Shown: positions 1 to 6,444 of the stretch, piece after piece
How the letters are laid out: every line of letters begins with the position of its first letter
Position numbering within the stretch: position 1 is the first letter of the stretch
DNA from: an uncultured Planctomycetaceae bacterium
GTDB taxonomy: Bacteria; Planctomycetota; Planctomycetia; Pirellulales; UBA1268
Length of the DNA: 9,141 bases
Direction of reading: 5' to 3'
Assembly (NCBI GenBank): GCA_903885855.1
Contig: CAISKG010000075.1
Span: forward strand, 1 to 9,141
Translations under genes and position numbers: made by a program
Notes under the pieces: generated by a model
What the model saw: the letters and a program-made list of their open reading frames with translations, nothing else
Databases searched by the model: none
Told to the model about the DNA's origin: nothing

Positions 1-217
1 CCGCGATCGCCGCGATCTCGGCGGCTTCCATGCCGGCGAACACCCCCACGCGCAGCACCCCCTCCGGCAGCGCGGCGGCCACGGCGCCCGCGTCCGCCGC
101 GCCGAGGCGCCGCGGCGATCCGGCGACGAAGTTCAGCCCCACCGCGTCGGCCCCCGCCGCGGCGACGAGCGCCGCGTCGTCGGGCGTCATCACGCCGCAG
201 ATCTTGACGCGGAACAT
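1..217 (-). CDS. trpF: Phosphoribosylanthranilate isomerase, N-terminal part (3' end cut off by the window)
   Basis: The minus-strand frame from the ATG at 217-215 runs open to the window edge and gives 72 residues starting MFRVKICGVMTPDDAAL. The KICG motif with cysteine at position 7, the GADAVGLNF strand-loop and the following SPR (residues about 34-36) are the N-terminal signature of TrpF, a (beta/alpha)8 barrel that isomerises N-(5'-phosphoribosyl)anthranilate in tryptophan synthesis. Cys7 matches the known general base of the family. The remaining two thirds of the barrel, including the catalytic Asp, lie outside the window. No clear Shine-Dalgarno sequence precedes the ATG (the upstream bases are C-rich), but the motif spacing fits this start exactly. 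The gene is divergent from the ATPase gene and has no visible functional link to it. Family assignment is firm; only the N terminus can be judged. Confidence 0.88.
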   Translation of the reverse strand, partial: MFRVKICGVMTPDDAALVAAAGADAVGLNFVAGSPRRLGAADAGAVAAALPEGVLRVGVFAGMEAAEIAAIA

Positions 218-261
218 GCGAGGGGCGTTCCCGGGGGGGGCGGGGCGGGGAGCCGCCGCGC

Positions 262-405
262 GGGGCGCGCGGCCGTCACGATCGGCGCCACCGGCAGCCC
301 CGCGATCACCGCGCCGACCGGCAGAGTCTACGCCCGGCCGCCGTGGTGCAGGAAGTCGCGGCGGGTGGTCGAAACAAGGGTGGGTCGGGGCGCCACGCCC
401 CCCAT
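262..405 (-). pseudogene. Possible relic of a twin-arginine (Tat) signal peptide, interrupted by TAG
   Basis: On the minus strand an ATG at 405-403 opens a 25-codon frame ending STTRRDFLHHGGRA, then a TAG stop at 330-328. The same frame continues with TLPVGAVIAGLPVAPIVTAA, then a basic and proline-rich stretch, and stops at 192-190 inside trpF. TRRDFL fits the Tat consensus S/T-R-R-x-F-L, and the following hydrophobic alanine-rich run fits the h-region and a cleavage site, so the two pieces together look like a signal peptide split by one nonsense codon. No mature domain is recognisable after it. It may be the remnant of a deleted exported-protein gene, or a chance resemblance in GC-rich DNA. 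The segment overlaps the upstream alternative starts of the ATPase on the other strand. Confidence is low. Confidence 0.27.
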
Positions 406-420
406 GACCGGTGCCCACCC
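378..420 (+). promoter_or_regulatory. Nested inverted repeat in the putative 5' leader of the ATPase gene
   Basis: An outer 7-bp arm pair, GGGTGGG (378-384) with CCCACCC (414-420), encloses a perfect 6-bp inner stem, GGGGCG (387-392) with CGCCCC (396-401), closed by a CCA loop. It ends 19 bases before the ATG at 440, so in the mRNA it would fold just upstream of the ribosome entry site. It has no U-tract, so a terminator or attenuator is not supported. If translation began at 365 or 404 instead, the structure would lie partly or wholly in coding sequence. The pairing is seen directly; any regulatory role is inference. Confidence 0.35.
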
Positions 421-439
421 GCAGGATCCCCAGAGCACG

Positions 440-1951
440 ATGACCCCCCCGCGCCGTCCGCCGTCGAGCCGTCCGTTCCTCGCCGCGCCGCGCACCGACT
501 TCTACCATCCGGCGCGCGCCATCGACGCGGCGCTCCACGGCCTCGAGCGGGCGATCCGCCGCTCGGAGGGGATCGGTCTGGTGGTCGGTGCCCCCGGCAC
601 CGGGAAGACGCTCGTCCTCGCCAAGATCGCCGAGCACGTGCGCGACGACTTCGACGTGGCGCTGCTCTCCGGCGCCCGGATCTGCACGCGCCGGGCCCTG
701 TGGCAGTCGATCCTGGCTGAGATCGGCGAGCCCTACCGGGGCATCGACGAGGGGGAGCTGCGGATCAGCGTCGTGGAACGCGTGCGCGGCCTGGCCGCCA
801 CCAGCTCGGGGCTGGTGATCCTCGTCGACGAGGCCCACACCCTCCCCTCCCGGCTCCTCGAGGAGCTGCGCCTGCTCACCAACATCCCCACGCCGCTCCC
901 CTCGGTGCACGTCGTGCTCGCCGGGTCGACCGAGATGGAGGAGCGGCTCGGGGCAGCGCGGATGGAGAGCCTCGCCCAGCGTGTCGGGGCGAGGCACTAC
1001 CTCGAGCCGCTCGACCACGCCGAGACGCTCGCCTACCTGCGCACCCAGATGCGCGTCGCCGGCAGGCGCTGGGAGGAGGTCTTCGAGCCGGGGGCGGACG
1101 ACGCCGTGTTCGCCGTCACCGACGGGATCCCGCGCCTCGTGAACCAGGTCTGTGACCTGGCGCTGGTGACCGCCGCCGAACGGGGCAAGTGCCGCGTGAG
1201 CGCCGCCGACATCGCCGCCGCCTGGCGCGACATCCAGCGGCTCCCCGCGCCCGGCGGGCACGCCCTCCCCGTCGACCCCGTGCGCCTCCCCGCGGACGAC
1301 GCCCACGCCACCGCCGTGGTGGAGTACGGCACCCCCGACGGCGCGTTCGACGTGGACGACGCCGCCGAGCCGTGGGTGACGCACGAATTCGGTGCGCCGT
1401 GCGGGATGGATCGCGATCACGACCACGAGTCGCCCCCCGGCGACGGCGTGTGCGAGGGGATCCCGGCCGAGTTCTCCGCCGGGCCCGCCGACGACGCGCC
1501 GCCGCGCGGCCGGGAGGGGCGTTCGATGGTCGCCGCGGGCGACGCGCTCGATCCGTGGGCGGGCCCCGAGGTGGAGATCGTCTTCGAGGCCGACGACGAC
1601 CCCTTCGCCGGCTTCTTCGCCGCCGCCGAGCCGGGCCCGCAGGCGGGCACGCTCGAGCGCTACGTGGTGCGCGGCCCCGACGACTTCGCCTCGCGCCGCC
1701 ACGTCTCGAGCCGCGAGGGCGCGGCCCTGGCCCAGCGTCTGCCGGCGGTGGAGGCGCCCCCTGGCGACCGCCGCCCGCCGGAGCCCGCTCCGGCCCCGCC
1801 GCCGCCCGACGACGACGCCGACATGCTCGTCATCGAGGAGGACGAATGGACGCCCCCTCCGGATCCGAACGCCTGGCGCGTGCTGCCGGTGCGCCCCGGC
1901 GACTATTCGCGCCTCTTCGCACGGATGCGCCGCGGCGCCTCCGGCGTCTGA
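440..1951 (+). CDS. ExeA-like AAA ATPase with long acidic, proline-rich C-terminal tail
   Basis: This 503-residue protein has an ExeA/GspA-type AAA+ domain over residues about 10-265: Walker A GAPGTGKT (50-57), Walker B LVILVDE (125-131) followed by AHTL, a sensor-like VVLAGSTE, and DGIPRLVNQVCD (228-238), the C-terminal lid motif of the ExeA family. Residues about 270-480 are low-complexity, rich in D, E, P and A, and probably disordered. The last 24 residues turn basic (PVRPGDYSRLFARMRR). The family couples ATP hydrolysis to assembly of envelope or secretion machinery, or to transposition in the TniB/MuB branch. No peptidoglycan-binding domain, transmembrane segment, secretin gene or transposase is visible, so the role here is unknown. 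I chose the ATG at 440 because it puts the RPF motif about 12 residues in, as in planctomycete relatives I recall. A GTG at 365 with AGGAA 10 bases upstream (25 extra residues) and an ATG at 404 are alternatives. The gene probably forms an operon with the glycosyltransferase 3 bases downstream. Confidence 0.85.
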   Translation: MTPPRRPPSSRPFLAAPRTDFYHPARAIDAALHGLERAIRRSEGIGLVVGAPGTGKTLVLAKIAEHVRDDFDVALLSGARICTRRALWQSILAEIGEPYRGIDEGELRISVVERVRGLAATSSGLVILVDEAHTLPSRLLEELRLLTNIPTPLPSVHVVLAGSTEMEERLGAARMESLAQRVGARHYLEPLDHAETLAYLRTQMRVAGRRWEEVFEPGADDAVFAVTDGIPRLVNQVCDLALVTAAERGKCRVSAADIAAAWRDIQRLPAPGGHALPVDPVRLPADDAHATAVVEYGTPDGAFDVDDAAEPWVTHEFGAPCGMDRDHDHESPPGDGVCEGIPAEFSAGPADDAPPRGREGRSMVAAGDALDPWAGPEVEIVFEADDDPFAGFFAAAEPGPQAGTLERYVVRGPDDFASRRHVSSREGAALAQRLPAVEAPPGDRRPPEPAPAPPPPDDDADMLVIEEDEWTPPPDPNAWRVLPVRPGDYSRLFARMRRGASGV

Positions 1952-1967
1952 TCGATGGCGCCGGAGG
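1938..1967 (+). promoter_or_regulatory. Hairpin spanning the ATPase stop and glycosyltransferase start codons
   Basis: CCTCCGGCG (1938-1946) and CGCCGGAGG (1959-1967) are perfect 9-bp inverted arms. A G-T pair and a C-G pair can extend the stem by two. The 12-base loop holds the TGA stop of the ATPase (1949-1951) and the first two bases of the ATG at 1955. No Shine-Dalgarno sequence precedes that ATG. Terminating ribosomes would open the stem, so translational coupling or reinitiation is a natural reading. The pairing is observed; the coupling is inferred. Confidence 0.5.
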
Positions 1968-2764
1968 GCGAGGCACCCGGCACGCCTGAACCGGGAGACG
2001 GGCCCGACGATCTCCGCTCCGCCTCGGCCTGGCCGCCGGGGCGAGTGGTGGTGGTGACGGCCACCTACCGCGAGCGCGCCACCATCGCCGCGCTGTGCCG
2101 CCATGTGCTCGCGGTGGATCCCGCGTTGCAGCTGCTCGTCGTCGACGACGACTCCCCCGACGGCACCGCCGACGCCGTGCGCGAGATCGCGCGCGACCAG
2201 CCGCGCCTCCATCTCCACGTGCGGCGCGGCCGCCGCGGCTTGGGCAGTGCGATCGTGGAGGGCTTCCGTGCGGCCCATCGCCACGGTTTCCACGTGGCGG
2301 TGAACATGGACGCCGATGGGAGCCACGATCCCGACGACATCCCCCGCCTGCTGGCCGCCCTCGAGCCCGTGGGCGGCGTCCCCGCGGCGGTGGCGCTGGG
2401 GTCGCGGCGCGTCCCCGGGGGGCGCACCGTGGGCTGGCCCCTCTCGCGGCACGTGGCCAGCGCCCTGGTGAACTGGTTCACGCGCTGGGTGGTGTGGCTG
2501 CCGGTGCACGACGCCTCGACCGGCTTCCGCGCGGTGCGGCTCGAGACCTTCGCGGCGCTCGGGGGGGCGTTCGAGCCGGGCTACGCCTTCCAGGAGGATC
2601 TGCTCCTCCACATCCACCGCGCCGGCGGGCGGATCGTCGAGGTGCCGATCACCTTCACCAACCGCACCGAGGGGCAGAGCAAGGCGGGGCTGCGGCAGTC
2701 GCTCGAGGGGATCGCGGCCCTCCTGCGGATGGCGGTGCGCGCCCGGATGCCCTCACGGCCGTGA
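1955..2764 (+). CDS. Family 2 glycosyltransferase, Dpm1-like (polyprenyl-phosphate mannose synthase type)
   Basis: This 269-residue GT-A enzyme probably transfers a sugar from a nucleotide donor to polyprenyl phosphate on the cytoplasmic face of the membrane. Motifs in order are VVTATYRER (33-41), the nucleotide-binding VVDDDSPDGT (62-71), metal-binding NMDADGSHDP (117-126), GSRRVPGG (149-156) with GW and an arginine soon after, TGFRA (189-193), EDLLLHIHRAGG (214-225), and VPITF followed by R-T-E-G-Q-S-K (237-243). The last element matches the R-x-x-G-x-S-K signature of dolichol/polyprenol-phosphate mannose synthases. There is no C-terminal membrane segment, so it resembles soluble Dpm1 rather than two-TM GtrB/ArnC proteins. 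The first 30 residues are low-complexity; a GTG at 2045 (V31) could be the true start but has no well-spaced ribosome site. It lies 3 bases after the ATPase gene, and its 3' end overlaps the convergent TPR gene by 12 bases. The sugar is not proven; mannose is the family expectation. Confidence 0.87.
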   Translation: MAPEGEAPGTPEPGDGPDDLRSASAWPPGRVVVVTATYRERATIAALCRHVLAVDPALQLLVVDDDSPDGTADAVREIARDQPRLHLHVRRGRRGLGSAIVEGFRAAHRHGFHVAVNMDADGSHDPDDIPRLLAALEPVGGVPAAVALGSRRVPGGRTVGWPLSRHVASALVNWFTRWVVWLPVHDASTGFRAVRLETFAALGGAFEPGYAFQEDLLLHIHRAGGRIVEVPITFTNRTEGQSKAGLRQSLEGIAALLRMAVRARMPSRP

Positions 2765-2767
2765 GGG
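2750..2767. terminator. Perfect 18-bp palindrome holding both convergent stop codons
   Basis: CCCTCACGGCCGTGAGGG is an exact palindrome centred between 2758 and 2759. The plus-strand TGA (2762-2764) ends the glycosyltransferase, and the mirror-image TGA on the minus strand (2755-2753) ends the TPR membrane protein. Either transcript could form a 7-bp stem with a GGCC loop. Neither side has a U-tract, so a classical intrinsic terminator is not shown. A bidirectional pause or termination element, or a protein-binding site, is possible. The symmetry is certain; the terminator label is inference. Confidence 0.4.
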
Positions 2768-4642
2768 GGGGGCCGGCGCCGGCCCCGCCGCGGCACCGGC
2801 GGTCATCCGCTCGAGATTCTGCCGCGCGTCGGCGAAGTTCGGCGCCACCGCGACGGCTTTGCGAAAACAGGCGACGGCCTCCTCCGCGCGCCCCAGCTTG
2901 ACCATGCAGACGCCGCGGTTGTTCCAGGCCAGGGCGTTGCCGGGCTCGCGCTCGAGGAGGAGGGCATACTGCGCCGCCGCCTCGACGAATCGCTCCTGCC
3001 GCACGAGCACCTCCGCGCGACGGCCGCGCACCATCGACGACTCGGGAAACGCCTCGAGGAGCTTGCCGTAGACCGCCTCGGCGTCGTCGAGCCGTCCCGA
3101 CTCGAGGTACACGGCGGCCAGGTTGACGCGGGGGAGCGCCAGCCCGGGGGCCGCCGCCGCCGACCGCTCGAAGGCCTCGATCGCCTCCGGGAGGCGGCCC
3201 TTCCGCCACAGCGTCAGCCCGAGGTTGTTGCGGGTCTCGCTGAGATCGGGGCGGAGTCGCGTGGCGGCGACGAAGTGCTCGTGGGCGTCATCCACCTTTC
3301 CCTCCACCAGCAGGATCGATCCCAGCCGGTTGTGGGCCTGCCAGGCGTCGGGGTTGCCGGCCAGGGTGTGCGTCCACAGGGTGCGCTCGTCGACCCACAC
3401 CGCGCCGTAGCGCGCGGCGGCCGCGCCGAGCGCCGCCACCAGCGCCATTCCCGCCGCCGCCGCCGGCGCCCGCGACCGCTCCGGGAGCGAGGCCCCCCAG
3501 CGCGCCGCCACGGCCGCGGCGGCGATGAGGAGCGAGACCATCGGCAGGTAGACGAAATGGTCGGCCGCCCAGGTGACGCGCATGTAGGCGATCGTCACGA
3601 AGCCGAGCACCGGCAGCGCCATGAGGAGGAAGAAGCCGACGGCGAGGATGGCGTGGCGGCCCCAGGTCGCCCGGTTGACCCAGGCCCAGGCGGCGCCCGC
3701 CGCCAGCGCCGCCCAGGGGAGAAACTGCCAGGCGCGGGGCGGATCGATCTCCCAGCGCGGATAGATCGGCAGGAGTCCGAGCGGGAGGATGACCTTCCCC
3801 AGGTAGAAGGCCGCCTCCATGCCCGCCAGCGCGATCCGCGACGCCGCCCCCCCCACCGGGATCGCCTCGTCGCCGATCGCCTTGGAGTGCTGGAAGTGGA
3901 GCGTCACGAGCCCGAGCAGGAGCGACACGACCAACAGCGGGGCGGCGCGGAGGAGATCGCGCGGGCGGACCACGCCACGGCGCCACCAGGCGTGGAGCAG
4001 CATCACGACCGGAAACATCACCACCGACGTCTTCGCGAGCATCGCCGCCAGGAACCAGCCGGCCGTCGCGACGTCGTCGCGGGTCACGCGCGGACGGTCC
4101 GCCGCGTCGGCACGCACCGCGTGGATCGCCGCCGCGAGGAACAGCGGCTGCGCGAGCGTGTTCTTCAGCTCCGAGATCCAGGCCACGCTCTCCACGCACA
4201 GCGGATGGACGGTGAAGAGCATCCCCGCCAGCCAGCCCCCGGGAAGGCGCATCGCCGCCGCCAGCGCCCAGACGAGGAGCCCGGAGATCGCGTGGAGGGC
4301 GATGTTCACGACGTGGTAGCCCGTGACGTCGTCGCCGAAGAGATGCCATTCCGCCCAGAACGCGGTCGTGGTGAGGGGGAAGTAGTCGGGGCCCTCGGGG
4401 GCGATCCAGATCGCCCGGAACGAATACGGCCCCCGGACCGCGGCGTTGGCGGTGATCGAGGTGTCGTCGTCCCACAGCCACGCGCCCCGGATGGCCGGCC
4501 AGCCCACGAGGAAGGCCGCCGCCACGATCGCCGCCGCGCCGGCGAGCACCCACGGCGACGGGAGCACGGCCGCTCGGTCGGCGGCCGGTCCGGGCCGCGC
4601 CGTGGAGGGGGCCGGTGCGCGGCCTCGGGCGCTGCGTGGCAT
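2753..4642 (-). CDS. TMTC-like polytopic membrane protein with five C-terminal TPRs (putative glycosyltransferase)
   Basis: The 629-residue protein has about eleven hydrophobic segments (roughly 31-50, 107-128, 136-155, 163-176, 193-215, 232-249, 271-292, 306-322, 329-350, 362-380, 393-410), followed by five tandem tetratricopeptide repeats (about 433-466, 468-500, 502-534, 536-568, 570-602). The first extracytoplasmic loop carries WLWDDD (55-60) and YFPLTTTAFW (87-96), then GYHVVNIALH (108-117) and HPLCVESVAWISELKN (146-161). This is the layout of bacterial TPR membrane proteins related to eukaryotic TMTC O-mannosyltransferases, where an acidic pair in loop 1 is catalytic and the TPRs face the extracytoplasmic side to bind protein. 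Transfer of a polyprenyl-linked sugar to protein or glycan is therefore likely but unproven. The ATG at 4642 has a strong GGGAGG 9 bases upstream. The frame stays open far upstream, but that part is a shadow of the preceding gene. The gene is co-transcribed with the 598-residue gene (5-base gap). Confidence 0.82.
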   Translation of the reverse strand: MPRSARGRAPAPSTARPGPAADRAAVLPSPWVLAGAAAIVAAAFLVGWPAIRGAWLWDDDTSITANAAVRGPYSFRAIWIAPEGPDYFPLTTTAFWAEWHLFGDDVTGYHVVNIALHAISGLLVWALAAAMRLPGGWLAGMLFTVHPLCVESVAWISELKNTLAQPLFLAAAIHAVRADAADRPRVTRDDVATAGWFLAAMLAKTSVVMFPVVMLLHAWWRRGVVRPRDLLRAAPLLVVSLLLGLVTLHFQHSKAIGDEAIPVGGAASRIALAGMEAAFYLGKVILPLGLLPIYPRWEIDPPRAWQFLPWAALAAGAAWAWVNRATWGRHAILAVGFFLLMALPVLGFVTIAYMRVTWAADHFVYLPMVSLLIAAAAVAARWGASLPERSRAPAAAAGMALVAALGAAAARYGAVWVDERTLWTHTLAGNPDAWQAHNRLGSILLVEGKVDDAHEHFVAATRLRPDLSETRNNLGLTLWRKGRLPEAIEAFERSAAAAPGLALPRVNLAAVYLESGRLDDAEAVYGKLLEAFPESSMVRGRRAEVLVRQERFVEAAAQYALLLEREPGNALAWNNRGVCMVKLGRAEEAVACFRKAVAVAPNFADARQNLERMTAGAAAGPAPAPPSRP

Positions 4643-4647
4643 GAACG

Positions 4648-6444
4648 TCAGCCTCCCTCGCCCAACACGACGCACGACACGTCGCCGGCCGGGCTCTCGA
4701 TGAGCGTCCGCTCCCCCGTCGCCGCGCGGAGCAGCGTCTCGAGCTCGCGCCCCCGGTCGGGGAAGGCGGCACGGTGGACGACGATGGCGGCGAATCCCGC
4801 CTTCCGCATCCCGGTGACGATCCTCCGGATGTCGTTGCCCTCGAGCACGCGCATCGCCTCGTCGCGCGGCCGTCCCTTCACGGTGCCGAACGACCAGCGG
4901 AGCCGGCTCCCCAGCGCGTAGGGGCGGAGCTGATCGTAGGCCCCCAGGCCCGCTCCGGGGGATTCGGGGAAGTCCATCAGGGGCAGCTGCAGGACCATCG
5001 CCCCCTCCGGCAGCGCCTCCTCGAGGCGGGCGAGGAACGTCCGCTCGGAGGCCAGACGGGCGGCGATCTCGTCGAGCTGCCGCGGCGCGGGCCCGCGGGG
5101 CACCTGATCGAGGAACACGAACGCCGCCGCCAGGGCCGCCGCCCCCCACGTGCCGCGCGCCGTCGGCTTCACCAGCGCCGTCGCGCGCACGGCGCCCCAC
5201 TCCAGCACGATCGCCAGGATGGCGATCGACGCGCGGCACCCGGCGCGGAAGAGGAGGAATCCCGCCGAGCCGGCGAAGGCGTTGAGCCCCCCGGTGGTGA
5301 ACACGAGCACGATCCACGCCACCTGCCAGAAGGCCACCGGCACCCGCTCGGCGTGCCGCTCGACGAGCGCCGCGACCGACACCGCCGCCAGCCACGCCAG
5401 GCAGCCGATGCCCACGACGCCCAGGTAGGAGGCCCCCTCGTCGAGGAGCGGCGCGGCCGCCCGATGCGCGGCCCCCGCGCGTTCCATCCATGCCACCCGG
5501 TGGCCCGCCGACGGCACGACGAGATCGACGAGCTTGAGCCCGTAGATCTCCATCCATTTGTACTCGCGCTGCACGATGGCCGGGTTGCGCCCCGCCATGA
5601 GGCCGTGGAGCAGCGTGTCGAGGTGCATGAGGCCGAAGGCCACCGCGGCGGCGAGCACGATCACCCCCACCGTGCGCGGTGCCGACCACGAGCGCGTGCG
5701 CCAGGCCGTCGCCGCCGCGGAGAGGATCGCGAGCTGGCAGAGGATGTTGGTGTAGTAGGGATTCTGGACGCCGGCGAGGGCGCCGATCGCCGCGGCGGCC
5801 AGGAAACGCCGGTCGCGCGGGCCGATGGCGGGGTCGGCGGCCCAGCGCCAGGCCGGGATGAACAGCGGCACGTGCCACGCCCAGGCCACCGTGGCGTGGT
5901 GGGGGGACTGCGCGAAGAGGAACGGCGCGAGCCCGTAGGCCGCCCCGGCGAGGAAGGCCCAGGGCCGCGCCGCGCCGCCGCCGGTCGCCACGGCGTACAT
6001 CGTCACCGCCGCCAGGACGTGGCCGAGGAGGAGCGAGAGGTTGAGCGCGGCGAAGGGCCCGCACAGCCTGCCGAGGAGCCCGGTGAGGAGCATCTGCGGC
6101 TCCTCGATGAGGGGCCAGTCGCTCCAGTCGGCCTCGGCGGGCGCCCCCAACTGCGGGATGCGCTTGGGCAGGACGGGGATCACGCGCCCTTCCCCCGCGG
6201 CGCGGGCGAGCGCGAGGGTGAAGTAGAGGTCGTTGTACTCGGCGACGGCGCCGGCGTCGGGCCCGGAGGCCAGATGGCCCACCGGCAGGCCCAGATCGCC
6301 CGGCGAGCGCAGGCCGTGGGCGGCACACCATCCCACGGCGACGATCGCCGCCAGCGCCGCGGCCGCGACCACGTCGGCGGACGACCATCGGAACGAGGGC
6401 GGCGCCGCGCCGGGCTTCGCGTGCAAGGGCTGTTTTCCGGACAC
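4648..6444 (-). CDS. Polytopic membrane protein, GT-C/YfhO-like, with C-terminal soluble domain
   Basis: The 598-residue protein has a first membrane segment at about 22-42, then an extracytoplasmic loop with EYNDLYFTLALARA (69-82) and GAPAEADWSDWP (100-111), about nine more hydrophobic segments up to about 446, and a C-terminal soluble region (450-598). That region contains LPLMDFPESP (487-496), YDQLRPYALGSRLRWSFGTV (503-522) and AGFAAIVVHRAAFPD (549-563). Acidic and aromatic residues in the first loop and the HHATVAWAWHVPLF stretch (182-195) recall large GT-C or YfhO-like membrane proteins thought to transfer lipid-linked sugars, but no defining catalytic motif is certain. The start is GTG at 6444, with a weak AGAGG 11 bases upstream; TTG at 6426 is a poorer alternative. 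An extended -10 box lies upstream. The gene ends 5 bases before the TPR membrane protein. It is clearly an integral membrane protein; the enzymatic role is inferred. Confidence 0.75.
   Translation of the reverse strand: MSGKQPLHAKPGAAPPSFRWSSADVVAAAALAAIVAVGWCAAHGLRSPGDLGLPVGHLASGPDAGAVAEYNDLYFTLALARAAGEGRVIPVLPKRIPQLGAPAEADWSDWPLIEEPQMLLTGLLGRLCGPFAALNLSLLLGHVLAAVTMYAVATGGGAARPWAFLAGAAYGLAPFLFAQSPHHATVAWAWHVPLFIPAWRWAADPAIGPRDRRFLAAAAIGALAGVQNPYYTNILCQLAILSAAATAWRTRSWSAPRTVGVIVLAAAVAFGLMHLDTLLHGLMAGRNPAIVQREYKWMEIYGLKLVDLVVPSAGHRVAWMERAGAAHRAAAPLLDEGASYLGVVGIGCLAWLAAVSVAALVERHAERVPVAFWQVAWIVLVFTTGGLNAFAGSAGFLLFRAGCRASIAILAIVLEWGAVRATALVKPTARGTWGAAALAAAFVFLDQVPRGPAPRQLDEIAARLASERTFLARLEEALPEGAMVLQLPLMDFPESPGAGLGAYDQLRPYALGSRLRWSFGTVKGRPRDEAMRVLEGNDIRRIVTGMRKAGFAAIVVHRAAFPDRGRELETLLRAATGERTLIESPAGDVSCVVLGEGG
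4652..4657 (-). promoter_or_regulatory. Shine-Dalgarno site fixing the start of the TPR membrane protein
   Basis: On the minus strand GGGAGG (4657-4652) lies 9 bases before the ATG at 4642-4640, inside the last codons of the upstream gene, whose TGA is at 4650-4648. It decides the start inside a much longer open frame and supports translation of both genes from one message. Confidence 0.7.

Larger units (their letters stand above)
218..439. other. Divergent intergenic region between trpF and the ATPase gene
   Basis: These 222 bases separate two outward-facing genes and should hold both promoters. No convincing sigma70 -10/-35 pair is visible in the GC-rich sequence. It contains a cluster of G-runs on the plus strand (233-265), an imperfect direct repeat GCGCC(G)ACCGGCAG (285-297 and 311-324), a nested inverted repeat (378-420), and a broken minus-strand frame resembling a Tat leader (405-262). 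The last two are listed separately. If the ATPase started at the upstream GTG (365), the right third would be coding. Confidence 0.6.

Noticed and set aside
285..324. Direct repeat GCGCC(G)ACCGGCAG as a possible regulator site or attachment site
   Set aside because: Only two imperfect copies of 13-14 bases, both within the putative Tat-leader relic, with no integrase, tRNA or mobile gene nearby.
440..1951. The ATPase as a Tn7/Mu-like transposition ATPase (TniB/MuB)
   Set aside because: No transposase, terminal inverted repeats or target duplication are visible, and the sequence fits the ExeA branch.
1189..2057. Arginine-rich plus-strand frames over the ATPase tail
   Set aside because: The acidic-proline tail in the ATPase frame continues to a plausible basic terminal motif and a coupled downstream gene; the alternative frames are Arg/Ala repeats typical of frame-shifted GC-rich codons.
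3275..4921. 548-codon plus-strand frame opposite the TPR protein gene
   Set aside because: Low-complexity R/H/D/G-rich sequence antisense to a gene with clear TPR and membrane segments; typical of third-position GC bias.
2753..6388. A single 1211-codon minus-strand open frame
   Set aside because: Only 4642-2753 encodes a recognisable protein with a good ribosome site. The upstream part is arginine/glycine-rich shadow of the 598-residue membrane protein in another frame.
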